NCBI RefSeq assembly: GCF_002204795.1
Contig: NZ_NIXO01000023.1
Coordinates: 29,722 to 93,721 of the forward strand
Source of the DNA: Pseudomonas sp. K2I15
Lineage (GTDB): Bacteria > Pseudomonadota > Gammaproteobacteria > Pseudomonadales > Pseudomonadaceae
DNA length: 64,000 nt
Direction of reading: 5' to 3'
Both the position numbers and the translations under genes were made by a program. Every line of letters starts with the position of its first letter. The first letter of the stretch is position 1. Below, one piece after another: positions 34,206-43,485 of this stretch. The notes beneath the pieces are model-generated. The model saw only the letters and a program-made list of their open reading frames with translations. It was not told where the DNA came from and searched no databases.

Positions 34206-36913
34206 TGAACCGCCAGACCACCGCGTCCACCTGCTGCTATTGCGGGGTCGGTTGCGGCGTGCTGATCGAGCATGATGGCTCGCAGATCCTCGGCGTCAGT
34301 GGTGACCCGAGCCATCCGGCCAACTTTGGCAAGCTGTGCAGCAAGGGCGCCAGCCTGCACCTGACCGGCGACCTCTCGGCCCGCGCGTTGTACCCGGAAC
34401 TGCGGCTGGGCAAGGGCCTGGCCCGCAGCCGCACCGATTGGGACACCGCCCTGGAGCACGCGGCGAATGTGTTCGCCGAGACCATCACCGAGCACGGGCC
34501 GGACAGCGTGGCGTTCTATATCTCCGGGCAGTTGCTGACCGAGGATTACTACAGCTTCAACAAACTGGCGCGGGCGCTGGTGGGCACCAATAACATCGAT
34601 AGCAACTCGCGGCTGTGTATGTCTTCGGCGGTGGTTGGCTACAAGCGCAGCCTGGGCGCCGACGCTCCGCCATGCAGCTATGAGGACCTGGAGTCGAGCG
34701 ACTGCGTGATGATCGTCGGCAGTAACATGGCCTACGCGCATCCGGTGTTGTTCCGACGCCTGGAGGAAGCCAAAGCCCGCCGGCCACAGATGAAAGTGGT
34801 GGTGATCGATCCCCGGCGCACCGATACCTGTGATTTGGCAGACATGCACCTGGCGATCCTGCCGGGTACAGATGTCGCGCTGTTCCATGGGATCTTGCAC
34901 TTGTTGCTGTGGGAAGACTGGATCGACCGCGACTTTATCCAGGCCCATACCGACGGACTGGTCGAGCTGAAACGCCTGGTTCACGACTACACGCCGCAAA
35001 TGGTCACGCAACTGTGTGGGATCAGTGTCGAGCAACTGCGCCAGTGCGCGGAATGGGTCGGTACCTCGCCGAGCTTTCTGTCGTTGTGGTGCATGGGGCT
35101 TAACCAGTCCACCGCGGGCAGCGCGAAGAACAGCACCTTGATTAACCTGCACCTGGCGACCGGCACCATTGGCCGCCCCGGCTGCGGACCGTTCTCCCTG
35201 ACCGGTCAGCCGAATGCCATGGGTGGTCGGGAAACCGGCAGTTTGTCGAATTTACTGCCGGGCCATCGTGAGGCGGCCAACCCTGAGCATCGGGCAGAAG
35301 TGGCCGCGTATTGGGGTGTTGAACAACTGCCGGCCAGCACCGGGCTGACCGCCATCGAACTGTTTGAACAGATACAGGCCGGCAAGATCAAGGCGCTGTG
35401 GATCGCCTGCACCAATCCCGCTCAATCCCTGCCCGACCAGAACACCGTACGTCAGGCCCTGGAAGCGTGTCCGTTCGTGGTGCTGCAGGAAGCCTTTCGT
35501 ACAACCGAGACTGCACGTTTCGCCGACCTGTTGTTACCGGCGGCGAGCTGGGGCGAAAAAGAAGGCACGGTCACCAACTCGGAACGGCGCATTTCCCACG
35601 TCCGGCAGGCCATCGTCCCACCAGGGGAAGCGCGGCCCGACTGGGCAATCACCGTGGATTTTGCCCAGCGCCTGGAGCAGCGTCTTTGTCCCGGAAAACC
35701 GGGGCTTTTTGCCTTTGAGCAACCGGCGCAAATCTTTGATGAATACAAACTGCTGACCCGTGGGCGCGACCTGGACTTGTCGGGCATCAGTCACGCCCTG
35801 CTGGACCGGGTCGGCCCGCAACAATGGCCATTCCCGGCCAATGCGGTGAGTGGAACCACGCGCCTGTATACCGACGGAATCTTTCCTACCGAGACTGGCC
35901 GCGCGCACTTCGTGGCCGACCCTTATCGCGCCGCCAAGGAACAGCGTGACGCCCGTTTCCCACTCACCCTGATCACCGGGCGCCTGCGGGACCAATGGCA
36001 TGGCATGAGCCGCACCGGCACCGCTGCCCAGCTGTTCGGCCATGTCAGTGAAGCGTTGCTCAGCCTGCACCCGGATGAACTGCGCCGGCATCGTTTGAAG
36101 GAAGGCGACCTGATCAGCCTGAAAAGCCGGCGCGGCAGTGTGATTGTAGCCGTCGGCAGCGATGACAGTGTGCGTCCCGGCCAGGCGTTTCTGCCGATGC
36201 ACTGGGGCGACCGTTTTCTAAAAGGTGGCGTGAATGCGCTCACCCAGCCAGCGTTCGACCCTCTGTCCAAGCAGCCAGAACTCAAACACAGCGGCGTGCG
36301 CCTGGAGCCGGTGCAACTGCCCTGGCATTTGTTTGCACTGATTGAAGGCGATGTGCAACAACACTTCGAAGCACTACGACCACTGTGTGAGGGCTTTGCC
36401 TACGTGAGCCTGAGCCTGACCGGCCGCGAGCGGCCCGCGCTGCTGATTCGTGCAGCGCATCACGAGGCGCCCGCGCTTGAACTGCTTAAGCAGATTGACC
36501 AACTGCTGGGCCTCAATGACGGGCCAGTCATGGCTTATGACGACCCGCGGCGCTCCATTGGCAAGCGGGTAAAAATTGAAAAGGGCCGCATCACCGCGAT
36601 TCGCTTGGCCGGCGAAACCCTGGCTCGCCACTGGTTGCAAAGCCTGTGGTTGGAAGGTCGCACTGATGATCAATTACGACGCTGGCTGCTGGCGCCATTG
36701 AGTGCGCCACCGGGGGGCGGTTCGACCAGTAACAAGACATTGTGCAACTGCAAGAACGTCAGCGAAAGCGCGGTCTGCGCCGGCATTGCCCGGGGCCTGG
36801 ACCTGAATGGGCTGAAGCAGGAACTGGGTTGCGGTACGCAATGCGGCTCCTGTGTGCCGGAAATCAAACGGCTATTGGCGAGCGGCACGCAGCCAATCGC
36901 GATCACGGTGTGA
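34205..36913 (+). CDS. nasC: Assimilatory nitrate reductase catalytic subunit
   Basis: 902 residues from ATG 34205. It reduces nitrate to nitrite in the cytoplasm. The N-terminal [4Fe-4S] motif (C-x2-C-x3-C in CCYCGVGCG, plus GKLCSKG) is followed by molybdopterin guanine dinucleotide-binding domains (SSAVVGYKRSLGADAPP, GCGPFSLTGQPNAMGGRE, LITGRLRDQWHGMSRT). A C-terminal BFD-like [2Fe-2S] domain (CNCKNVSESAVCAG, CGTQCGSC) probably receives electrons. There is no Tat signal. The same protein is called nasA in some species; in pseudomonads nasA usually names the transporter. Confidence 0.95.
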   Translation: MNRQTTASTCCYCGVGCGVLIEHDGSQILGVSGDPSHPANFGKLCSKGASLHLTGDLSARALYPELRLGKGLARSRTDWDTALEHAANVFAETITEHGPDSVAFYISGQLLTEDYYSFNKLARALVGTNNIDSNSRLCMSSAVVGYKRSLGADAPPCSYEDLESSDCVMIVGSNMAYAHPVLFRRLEEAKARRPQMKVVVIDPRRTDTCDLADMHLAILPGTDVALFHGILHLLLWEDWIDRDFIQAHTDGLVELKRLVHDYTPQMVTQLCGISVEQLRQCAEWVGTSPSFLSLWCMGLNQSTAGSAKNSTLINLHLATGTIGRPGCGPFSLTGQPNAMGGRETGSLSNLLPGHREAANPEHRAEVAAYWGVEQLPASTGLTAIELFEQIQAGKIKALWIACTNPAQSLPDQNTVRQALEACPFVVLQEAFRTTETARFADLLLPAASWGEKEGTVTNSERRISHVRQAIVPPGEARPDWAITVDFAQRLEQRLCPGKPGLFAFEQPAQIFDEYKLLTRGRDLDLSGISHALLDRVGPQQWPFPANAVSGTTRLYTDGIFPTETGRAHFVADPYRAAKEQRDARFPLTLITGRLRDQWHGMSRTGTAAQLFGHVSEALLSLHPDELRRHRLKEGDLISLKSRRGSVIVAVGSDDSVRPGQAFLPMHWGDRFLKGGVNALTQPAFDPLSKQPELKHSGVRLEPVQLPWHLFALIEGDVQQHFEALRPLCEGFAYVSLSLTGRERPALLIRAAHHEAPALELLKQIDQLLGLNDGPVMAYDDPRRSIGKRVKIEKGRITAIRLAGETLARHWLQSLWLEGRTDDQLRRWLLAPLSAPPGGGSTSNKTLCNCKNVSESAVCAGIARGLDLNGLKQELGCGTQCGSCVPEIKRLLASGTQPIAITV

Positions 36914-36922
36914 GGGAAGAAT

Positions 36923-37666
36923 ATGAGCGCAAAAGTCTGGCTGGTAGGCGCAGGTCCCGGCGACCCGGAGTTGCTGACGCTCAAGGCGGCAAGGGCGCTG
37001 CGGGAAGCCGATGTGGTGCTGATCGATGATCTGGTCAACCCGGCGCTGCTGGAGCACTGCCCCACTGCACGGCTGATCACCGTGGGTAAACGCGGCGGCT
37101 GCCGCTCCACGCCGCAGGCATTTATCCATCGCCTGATGTTGCGCTATGCCCGGCAAGGCAAGTGCGTGGTACGGCTCAAGGGCGGTGATCCGTGCATTTT
37201 TGGTCGCGGCGGCGAAGAGGCGGCGTGGCTCAGGCAACAAGGGGTGGAAGTGGAGTTGGTCAACGGCATTACGGCGGGGCTGGCCGGGGCAACCAATTGT
37301 GATATCCCGCTCACGTTACGCGGTGTCAGCCGTGGCGTAACGCTGGTCACGGCCCACACCCAGGACGACAGCAGCCTCAACTGGCGGGCACTGGCCGAGG
37401 GCGGCACGACGCTGGTGATCTACATGGGGGTAGCGAAGCTGGGGGAGATTCGCAAGCAGTTGCTGGATGGTGGCATGAGCGATGATATGCCGGTGGCAAT
37501 GATTGAAAACGCCTCGTTGCCAGAGCAGCGCGAGTGCCGCAGCAGCCTTTCCCGGATGCAGGACGACGCGCAGGACTTCGCCCTGAAGAGCCCGGCGATT
37601 CTGGTGATTGGTCGGGTTATCCAGGCGACGCAGGCGGTTGAAGCCAACGCCCGCGTTCACGCCTGA
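36923..37666 (+). CDS. cobA: Uroporphyrinogen-III C-methyltransferase (siroheme synthesis)
   Basis: 247 residues. SUMT makes precorrin-2 from uroporphyrinogen III, on the way to the siroheme used by NirB. The family motifs are VGAGPGDPELLTLKA at the N-terminus, then RLKGGDPCIFGRGGEEA and the NGITAGLAG loop. It lacks the dehydrogenase/ferrochelatase domain of CysG, so it needs a partner elsewhere. It is the last gene of the nirBD-nasC operon (9-nt gap) and ends in a terminator shared with oprF. Confidence 0.94.
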   Translation: MSAKVWLVGAGPGDPELLTLKAARALREADVVLIDDLVNPALLEHCPTARLITVGKRGGCRSTPQAFIHRLMLRYARQGKCVVRLKGGDPCIFGRGGEEAAWLRQQGVEVELVNGITAGLAGATNCDIPLTLRGVSRGVTLVTAHTQDDSSLNWRALAEGGTTLVIYMGVAKLGEIRKQLLDGGMSDDMPVAMIENASLPEQRECRSSLSRMQDDAQDFALKSPAILVIGRVIQATQAVEANARVHA

Positions 37667-37681
37667 GGCAAATTCCAGGCG

Positions 37682-37712
37682 AAAAAAAGCCCGGCCTAAG
37701 CCGGGCTTTTTT
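37682..37712. terminator. Bidirectional terminator between cobA and oprF
   Basis: AAAAAAAGCCCGGC-CTAA-GCCGGGCTTTTTT is a perfect stem with A- and T-runs, usable by both convergent genes. Confidence 0.92.
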
Positions 37713-37726
37713 CTACAACTCAGTAA

Positions 37727-38710
37727 TTACTGAGCTGCTTGTGCTTCTACCGAGGCTTCTACGCGACGGTTGATAGCACGGCCAGCTTCAGTTGCGTTGT
37801 CAGCAACTGGGCGGGATTTGCCATAACCAACCGAGCTTACACGGTTAGGAGCAATACCGTCTTTGACCAGGACTTGCTTAACAGCGTCAGCACGACGCTG
37901 GGACAGCTTCTGGTTGTAAGCGTCAGGACCGACGGAGTCAGTGTGACCTTCAACAACGGTGGTGGTTTGTGGGTACTGTTTCATGAAGTCAGCGAGGTTT
38001 TTCACGTCGCCGTAGCTGTTAGGCTTAACAACCGACTTGTCGAAGTCGAACTTCACGTCCAGCTCAACACGAACAACCTGAGCAACCGGAGCTTCTGGCT
38101 CTGGAACTGGCTCTGGAGCTGGTGCTGGGGCAGGAGCTGGAGCAGTTTTACCAGCGTTGCCGCCGAAGTTTACGCCCAGACCAACCAGTGCAGAGTAATC
38201 CCACTTGCCGTTGTCCAGTGCGTAGTCAGCTTCAACACCAGCACGTGCGAACAGGTTGTCGGTGAAGTAGTACTTCACGCCAGCGCCAGCGATAGCCAGG
38301 GTCGACTGATCGCGACCGCTGTGACCATCAGCCTGTACGTTGGTACGGCTCTGGTGGCCGAAACCGCCTTCTACGTATGGACGCAGGGAGTCGACACCAG
38401 CTTGACCGAAGTGGTACTGGGCAGTAACGCTGCCGGTATCACCTTTGATCTTCTGGTTGCCAGTACCGTCGTTCGAACGGGTGTGGTTGGTAGTGTCGTA
38501 GTTCAGGTTGATCGACACGTCGTCGGTCAGGAAGTAACCGATGCTGGCGCCAGGATTGTAGCCGTCTTCGATATGCTTGACGCTATCGTTGAACTGCTTT
38601 TTGTAGAACAGCTGGCCTTCAACTGCGCCTTCGCCTTGTGCCAGAGCGCCGAAGGAAGTAGCAGCAATAAGAGTACCAATGGCCAAGCCCAAGGTGTTTT
38701 TCAGTTTCAT
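37727..38710 (-). CDS. oprF: Outer-membrane porin OprF
   Basis: 327 residues. This is the major structural porin of pseudomonads. A signal peptide (LGLAIGTLIAATSFGALAQ) precedes an N-terminal beta barrel (about 24-185), a Pro-Ala-Glu linker (KTAPAPAPAPAPEP, near 190-210) and an OmpA-like peptidoglycan-binding domain (DFDKSVVKPNS, GHTDSVGPDAYNQKLSQRRA). The mature protein has no cysteine, unlike the P. aeruginosa version with its linker-region cysteines. Genes sigX-cmpX-crfX lie directly upstream on the same strand; in P. aeruginosa, SigX drives part of oprF expression. Confidence 0.97.
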   Translation of the reverse strand: MKLKNTLGLAIGTLIAATSFGALAQGEGAVEGQLFYKKQFNDSVKHIEDGYNPGASIGYFLTDDVSINLNYDTTNHTRSNDGTGNQKIKGDTGSVTAQYHFGQAGVDSLRPYVEGGFGHQSRTNVQADGHSGRDQSTLAIAGAGVKYYFTDNLFARAGVEADYALDNGKWDYSALVGLGVNFGGNAGKTAPAPAPAPAPEPVPEPEAPVAQVVRVELDVKFDFDKSVVKPNSYGDVKNLADFMKQYPQTTTVVEGHTDSVGPDAYNQKLSQRRADAVKQVLVKDGIAPNRVSSVGYGKSRPVADNATEAGRAINRRVEASVEAQAAQ

Positions 38711-38817
38711 CCGTTAAATCCCCATCTGGTGATTGTAAAGCAGTCCCACATACCGGGGGACAACTCGGCGACAAGTCTAACAGAACTTGCCTACACGTAA
38801 GAGATATTTGCCACGCA

Positions 38818-39408
38818 CTAAGTTTCAGTACTGCCCGCAAATTTCTCACGTAATTTATCAAGAGCACGTTTGTAACGCATTTTTGTAGCACTCAAACCCA
38901 TATGCATGATGTCAGCAATTTCCTGAAATTCCAGCTCTGCGACAAATCGTAGCACCAGAATTTCCCGGTCAATCGGATTCACATGCACCAGCCAGCGATC
39001 GAGTCCGCCCTTTTCTTCCGGGGTTGGCGCCTTCTCTTCAGACGCTTCCTCAAGGGGGTCCAGACTCAAAGCATCCATCAAGCGACGCTTTCGCCGTTCC
39101 TTCCGATACTGCGTGATGCACTCGTTGTACGTGATGCTATAGAGCCATGTCTTGAACTTCGATTTACCCTCGAAGTTCTTCAGGCCGTATAGCACCTTGA
39201 GCATCACTTCCTGACAGACATCATCCGCATCTCTATCGTTCCCTAAATACCTTGAACAAACGTTGAACAGAGTGCGTTGATACCTGCGCATCAATTCTTC
39301 GTACGCGCGTGTTACGTGAAACAGCTCCGTGTGCGCGCGCGCGACCAACTCCTCATCAGAGAGCTCACGGGGGTCATAGCGCGTGGACAGCGTTTGGGCT
39401 TTATTCAA
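38818..39408 (-). CDS. sigX: ECF sigma factor SigX
   Basis: 196 residues. Sigma region 2 is visible at about residues 40-105 (YEELMRRYQRTLFNVCSRYLG, DADDVCQEVMLKVLYGL, KFKTWLYSITYN) and region 4 at about 140-190 (DREILVLRFVAELEFQEIADIMHM, SATKMRYKRALDKL). SigX responds to envelope and osmotic stress and controls oprF and membrane-lipid genes in P. aeruginosa. The order crfX-cmpX-sigX-oprF is conserved. No classical anti-sigma gene is adjacent; CmpX is the membrane protein next to it. Confidence 0.95.
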   Translation of the reverse strand: MNKAQTLSTRYDPRELSDEELVARAHTELFHVTRAYEELMRRYQRTLFNVCSRYLGNDRDADDVCQEVMLKVLYGLKNFEGKSKFKTWLYSITYNECITQYRKERRKRRLMDALSLDPLEEASEEKAPTPEEKGGLDRWLVHVNPIDREILVLRFVAELEFQEIADIMHMGLSATKMRYKRALDKLREKFAGSTET

Positions 39409-39495
39409 AACAAGTCGTGCCGACAGTCAGGTCAATGTCCGCCACAGCCTGGATACCCAGGATTGCGGCGGCGTACATTAGCAGGGTTTGCCGGG

Positions 39496-40326
39496 TTAGC
39501 GGCTAGTCACATGCTGTTCCAGCAAGATCCGATTCGAAAGCGACACCAGTTCGCCATCGTCGGTCAGCACTGTTGTCTTGACCGTACCGATCTCCTCGAT
39601 CTGCCCTTCGACCTCGCCCACACGCACTTGTTGCCCAACCTGATACAGCTCACGCACATAGATTCCCGCAAGAATCTGCCCGGCAATTTCCCGGCTTCCC
39701 AGTCCCATGGCCAGCGCAACGGCCAGACCAACGGTAATCAAAACAATCACAATCACATGGTTCAGCAGGTCAGTCTTGACCTCCAACTGGCTGATCGCGA
39801 CCGAAATACTGATGATAATTACCAGCCCCTGGGCAATTCGCCCAAGGCCGCTGGCGTAATCCAGCCCTACGCCTTCAGCCGCACCGCGCACCAGCCCATT
39901 GGCCAGTTGCGCCAGCAAAACCCCTACCAGCAACACCAACGCGCCACCGAATACCTTCGGCAAATACAGCGCCAGCATATCGAGCGTAGCTGAAACTCGC
40001 TCAAGTCCAAGGGATTCAGCCGCAGAAACCAGAAAAATCAGCAAAACAAACCAATAAACGATCTTTCCGATCAATGTCGAGATCGGTACCTGCAACCCGG
40101 CGCGCCCCAGAATCTTGGTCAGGCCGGTACCACCCATCAATCGATCAAGACCCAGCTTAGCCAGCAATTTGGAGAGCAGGGTGTCGAGCAGCTTGGCCAC
40201 GACAAAACCCAGCAGTACCACCACCAGTGCACCAAACAGGTTGGGAATGAAATTCGCCACCTTGGTCCACAACGCAGTCATTGCAGTTACCAGACTCTGA
40301 GTCCAGAGATCGAGTTCCATATTCAT
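39496..40326 (-). CDS. cmpX: CmpX, mechanosensitive-channel-type inner-membrane protein
   Basis: 276 residues with about five hydrophobic helices, including LFGALVVVLLGFVVAKLLD and NHVIVIVLITVGLAVALAMGLG, and a soluble C-terminal part (GIYVRELYQVGQQVRVGEVEGQIEEIG) related to the MscS beta domain. In P. aeruginosa CmpX affects SigX activity and cyclic-di-GMP. The ATG at 40326 overlaps the end of crfX (40323), so the pair is coupled; a start two codons later is equally possible. It lies upstream of sigX after an 87-bp gap. Confidence 0.92.
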   Translation of the reverse strand: MNMELDLWTQSLVTAMTALWTKVANFIPNLFGALVVVLLGFVVAKLLDTLLSKLLAKLGLDRLMGGTGLTKILGRAGLQVPISTLIGKIVYWFVLLIFLVSAAESLGLERVSATLDMLALYLPKVFGGALVLLVGVLLAQLANGLVRGAAEGVGLDYASGLGRIAQGLVIIISISVAISQLEVKTDLLNHVIVIVLITVGLAVALAMGLGSREIAGQILAGIYVRELYQVGQQVRVGEVEGQIEEIGTVKTTVLTDDGELVSLSNRILLEQHVTSR

Positions 40327-40568
40327 TCAGCCTTATCAGCAGTGCGAGCAAGAGGTTTACGACGGGAAACCGGTGAAACGTGGGCCGAACCATTGTTCAG
40401 CGCCATCATCAATGCCGGCAACCAGCGGCCAAGCAGACCGAACAGGTCCCCCGCACCGACCTGGCGGTTGGCGGTTTTCAAAACGCGACCCAGGCAAGCA
40501 TCGTCGTCCCGGTTGGACGGCGAGGCATTGAGCATGTCACGCAAAGACTGTTCGAACGGATCGTGCAT
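40323..40568 (-). CDS. crfX: CrfX, small conserved protein
   Basis: 81 residues (MHDPFEQSLRDMLNASPS...). The position directly upstream of cmpX-sigX and the size match CrfX of other pseudomonads. It has no signal peptide; a middle segment (LFGLLGRWLPALMMALN) is hydrophobic/amphipathic and the C-terminus is basic. The function is not established. The stop overlaps the cmpX start by four bases. Confidence 0.85.
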   Translation of the reverse strand: MHDPFEQSLRDMLNASPSNRDDDACLGRVLKTANRQVGAGDLFGLLGRWLPALMMALNNGSAHVSPVSRRKPLARTADKAE

Positions 40569-40654
40569 AAAAGACCTCTCGCAAGTGATTTAAAAGACGA
40601 GGGTAAAATTCTTCGGGTCACATGACCTCTTTCCACGTTCAGGTCACATTCAGG

Positions 40655-41650
40655 TCAGACCCAACGTAAACGTCGAAACAACCACCACTGCCCGACCGCC
40701 ACCGAGACCATCATCAGGCAGGCAATCAGGAACCCGTAAGGGCTGGAAGAGAACGGAATTCCGCCCACGTTGATCCCCAGCAAACCGGTCAGAAAACTCA
40801 TCGGCAAAAAGATTCCGGTGATGATCCCGAAGCGGTACATGGTGCGGTTCATGCGCAGGCTCAAACGCCGGTCTTCGGTCTCAAGTACAAGCCCCACGCG
40901 CTCCCGAGCCAATTCCAGCTCTTCCAGGTAACGCGTCAGGCTGTTGTTCAATTCGTTCCAGTAGTCAGCATCGTCGTCGCAGAACCAGGCCAACTTGATC
41001 CGGGTCAACTGCGCGAAAATATCCCGCTGCGGCGACAGGAAACGTTTCAGCCCGGCGGCGCGCCGACGGATCTGCAAAACGCTGCCATGCTCCGGGGTAT
41101 ACCGTTCGTCGGCATCCAGTTTTTCTTCTTCGATATCGACGATTTCGGACAGATCGCTGACCAGATCCTGAACCTTATTGGTCAGGTACTGCGCCATATA
41201 AAGGACCAGTTCCGAGGAGGTTTTCGGCCCCTTGCCATCCGCCAGTTGCACCAGCAATTCATCGGTGGCGCGCAGCGGGCGCAAGCGCAGGGAAATTACC
41301 CGCGCTGCCGAGGCAAAGATGCGCACCGAAACCATGTCTTCCGGTTCGGCGCCGGGATTGAGGTTGACCCCGCGTAAAAACAGCAGCAGTTCAGCGTCCG
41401 GCAGTGGCAACAGACGTGGGCGGGTGTTTTCCTCCAGCAGCAGGTCACACGCGAACTCGCTCAAGCCGCTGGACTTGCGCAACCAGGTCTGGGTCTGGGG
41501 ATGGCTACGGTCCCAATGCAGCCACAGGCTTTCCTGAGGCTGCAGTTGCAGCTCATCAAGCTCTGTCCGGGCAATCGAACGCGCGCCACCTTTACCATCC
41601 AGCACCAGGGCATGCACCAGCCCCCACTGCGCGTTTTCTTCCTCGAACAT
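40655..41650 (-). CDS. cmaX: CmaX, CorA/ZntB-type metal transporter
   Basis: 331 residues from ATG 41650 (MFEEENAQWGLVHAL), where an AGGGG ribosome-binding site fits better than for the GTG two codons upstream. The architecture is that of CorA-family proteins: a large cytoplasmic domain and two C-terminal helices (IITGIFLPMSFLTGLLG, FLIACLMMVSVAVGQWWLF) with the ion-selectivity G-x-N as GIN after the first helix. Its sequence is closest to the ZntB branch, so zinc or another divalent cation is the likely substrate. In pseudomonads the gene is named cmaX and neighbours crfX. Confidence 0.88.
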   Translation of the reverse strand: MFEEENAQWGLVHALVLDGKGGARSIARTELDELQLQPQESLWLHWDRSHPQTQTWLRKSSGLSEFACDLLLEENTRPRLLPLPDAELLLFLRGVNLNPGAEPEDMVSVRIFASAARVISLRLRPLRATDELLVQLADGKGPKTSSELVLYMAQYLTNKVQDLVSDLSEIVDIEEEKLDADERYTPEHGSVLQIRRRAAGLKRFLSPQRDIFAQLTRIKLAWFCDDDADYWNELNNSLTRYLEELELARERVGLVLETEDRRLSLRMNRTMYRFGIITGIFLPMSFLTGLLGINVGGIPFSSSPYGFLIACLMMVSVAVGQWWLFRRLRWV

Positions 41651-41674
41651 CCTCACCCCTGTCGGCTACTGCTG

Positions 41675-42166
41675 TTATTCAGGCATTTTCAGCGGGCTGG
41701 GAGAGACGATCACACCGTTATTGTCGGCGTACACGTACTCACCCGGACGGAAGGTCACGCCGGCGAATGTCACCGCCACGTTCAAATCGCCAATACCGCG
41801 CTTGTCAGTCTTCATTGGGTGGCTGGCCAGGGCCTGCACGCCCAGGTCGGTTTGGGCGATCACATCCACATCGCGGATGCAGCCGTAGATCACCAGCCCT
41901 TCCCAACCGTTTTTCGCGGCTTTCTCGGCGATCATGTCGCCCAGCAACGCGCGGCGCAGGGAACCACCACCGTCGACCACCAGCACCTTGCCGGCGCCAT
42001 TGAGTTCGGCTTGTTGCTTGACCAGGGAATTGTCTTCGAAGCACTTGATGGTCACGATCTCGCCACCAAAGGAGTCTCGGCCGCCGAAATTGCTGAACAT
42101 CGGCTCAACCACCTGCACCAGCTCCGGGTAGGCATCGCACAGGTCGGGGGTAAGGTAATGGTTCAT
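41675..42166 (-). CDS. rraA: RraA, ribonuclease E activity regulator
   Basis: 163 residues from ATG 42166 ([15 protein letters not shown]), the family start. RraA binds RNase E and lowers its activity; homologues can also act as oxaloacetate decarboxylase/HMG aldolase-type enzymes. Typical segments: [48 protein letters not shown]. The 14-residue ORF extension upstream is not conserved. It precedes cmaX by 24 bp and may share its mRNA. Confidence 0.93.
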   Translation of the reverse strand: MNHYLTPDLCDAYPELVQVVEPMFSNFGGRDSFGGEIVTIKCFEDNSLVKQQAELNGAGKVLVVDGGGSLRRALLGDMIAEKAAKNGWEGLVIYGCIRDVDVIAQTDLGVQALASHPMKTDKRGIGDLNVAVTFAGVTFRPGEYVYADNNGVIVSPSPLKMPE

Positions 42167-42388
42167 CGAGAAACTCCTGTAGGTGAAAGAAGGTGTCAAA
42201 CATCCCACTGTTTACTTACATCTTGAAACGCTTTGCCATGAAGGTTCTTTAAGCCGGGTCGAATAGTCGGGCCCCTCGGGCAGCAACGCAAGACCCACTG
42301 AGCGACTGAATATGACCAAAACCACCCGACGCGTCATATCTTAGCCGCTACGGCAAACAAGCGAAACGCCCCTGATAGAGCCTCCCGC

Positions 42389-43378
42389 TCAAACCGCTGC
42401 AAGCGCCTGCGCCTGCGCCCCCATCAAAGGTGTGAGCGGATCCTTCAACCAACGCGTCACCAACGGCCACACTTGCGCCTGGGCGGCCTTGCTGACTAGC
42501 ATCTCGACATGCCCGAAATCCCCGCTGAACCCGTTCTTGCGCCCAAGACACAGGTACTGGCGATGCTCGGAGCCGACTTGCTCGAAGAGCTTGCGGCAGG
42601 CCCAGTCCGGGTCCTGATGATCGCCGGCAGCGCTCACCGCCAATAGCGGTACGTCGACATCTGCCAGGCCTTTCCACCAATCCTGCTTCCCTTCGCCAAA
42701 GCGGCCGAACAGGCCATTCCAGCGCATGGCTTCAATCAGCACGCCCGCCGGCTCGTCCTCTGGCCCGCGTTTCAGTCGCGCGCCAGACAATTGGCCAAAT
42801 CGTTTCAAGAGCAGGCGACCGGTCCATTCCAACGGCGGCAATTTCAACGGCCAATGGGTACGGCTGACCTGGCAGCCAAACAGCGCCACCGAGGCCGCTG
42901 CCGGCGCGCCAAGGTGCTGCCCACCAAGGGCTGCAACCAAGGTGGTGCCACCCAGGGAATGCCCGATCCAGTGAGGAATCTGCCCACTTTGCTCACGCAC
43001 AAACGCTGCAATGGCCGGCAAGTCGTAGCGAGCATAGTCGGCGACGCGGTTTTTGGCGTAGTCGTGGTTACGCCGGGACAGCCCGTGGCCGCGCATTTCC
43101 GGGATCCAGACGTCGAACCCCTCGCGCGCCAGGTAGGCGCCCAGTCCGATCCCCTTGGGCGAGTACCAGAAGCGCCGGTTGGAGAAGCTGCCATGCAACA
43201 AAACCACCGGCACGCCCCGGTTTTCCGGGACGTCAGCCAGGCCCAGGCGGGTCACGGCCAGCTCGACGGTGCCGTCAGGGCTATTGCCGGGCTTGAGGCG
43301 ATACACATCTTCACTCAGGTCGCCGCGACGCTCAGCGCTGATCAAGGCGACGGGAAACAGGTTGCTGCTGCTTTGCAT
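42389..43378 (-). CDS. Alpha/beta-hydrolase (esterase/lipase type)
   Basis: 329 residues from ATG 43378 (MQSSSNLFPVALIS). It has the alpha/beta-hydrolase pattern: oxyanion region VVLLHGSFSNRRFW, nucleophile elbow GHSLGG, and a late His in GDFGHVEMLVS as candidate triad member. It has no signal peptide. It occupies the place of the putative esterase gene between rraA and ppsA in other pseudomonads. The substrate is not known. Two terminators separate it from ppsA upstream, so it should have its own promoter in the short interval, or rely on read-through. Confidence 0.82.
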   Translation of the reverse strand: MQSSSNLFPVALISAERRGDLSEDVYRLKPGNSPDGTVELAVTRLGLADVPENRGVPVVLLHGSFSNRRFWYSPKGIGLGAYLAREGFDVWIPEMRGHGLSRRNHDYAKNRVADYARYDLPAIAAFVREQSGQIPHWIGHSLGGTTLVAALGGQHLGAPAAASVALFGCQVSRTHWPLKLPPLEWTGRLLLKRFGQLSGARLKRGPEDEPAGVLIEAMRWNGLFGRFGEGKQDWWKGLADVDVPLLAVSAAGDHQDPDWACRKLFEQVGSEHRQYLCLGRKNGFSGDFGHVEMLVSKAAQAQVWPLVTRWLKDPLTPLMGAQAQALAAV

Positions 43379-43390
43379 AATGCTCTTGCA

Positions 43391-43425
43391 CAAAAAAGGG
43401 CGGCGTCCGGAAGGAGTTCCGCCCT
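43391..43425 (-). terminator. Second terminator downstream of ppsA
   Basis: On the minus strand, AGGGCGG ... CCGCCCTTTTTT: a stem of seven pairs with a T-run, 12 bp before the hydrolase start. Confidence 0.65.
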
Positions 43426-43438
43426 GTACAGAATGAGA

Positions 43439-43473
43439 AATGCCGGCCAACCGCAAGGTTGACCGGCACTTTT
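43439..43473 (-). terminator. Terminator of ppsA
   Basis: On the minus strand, GTGCCGGTCAACC-TTGC-GGTTGGCCGGCATTT: a long stem directly after the ppsA stop. Its T-run is short. Confidence 0.7.
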
Positions 43474-43485
43474 GGGGGTTACGCC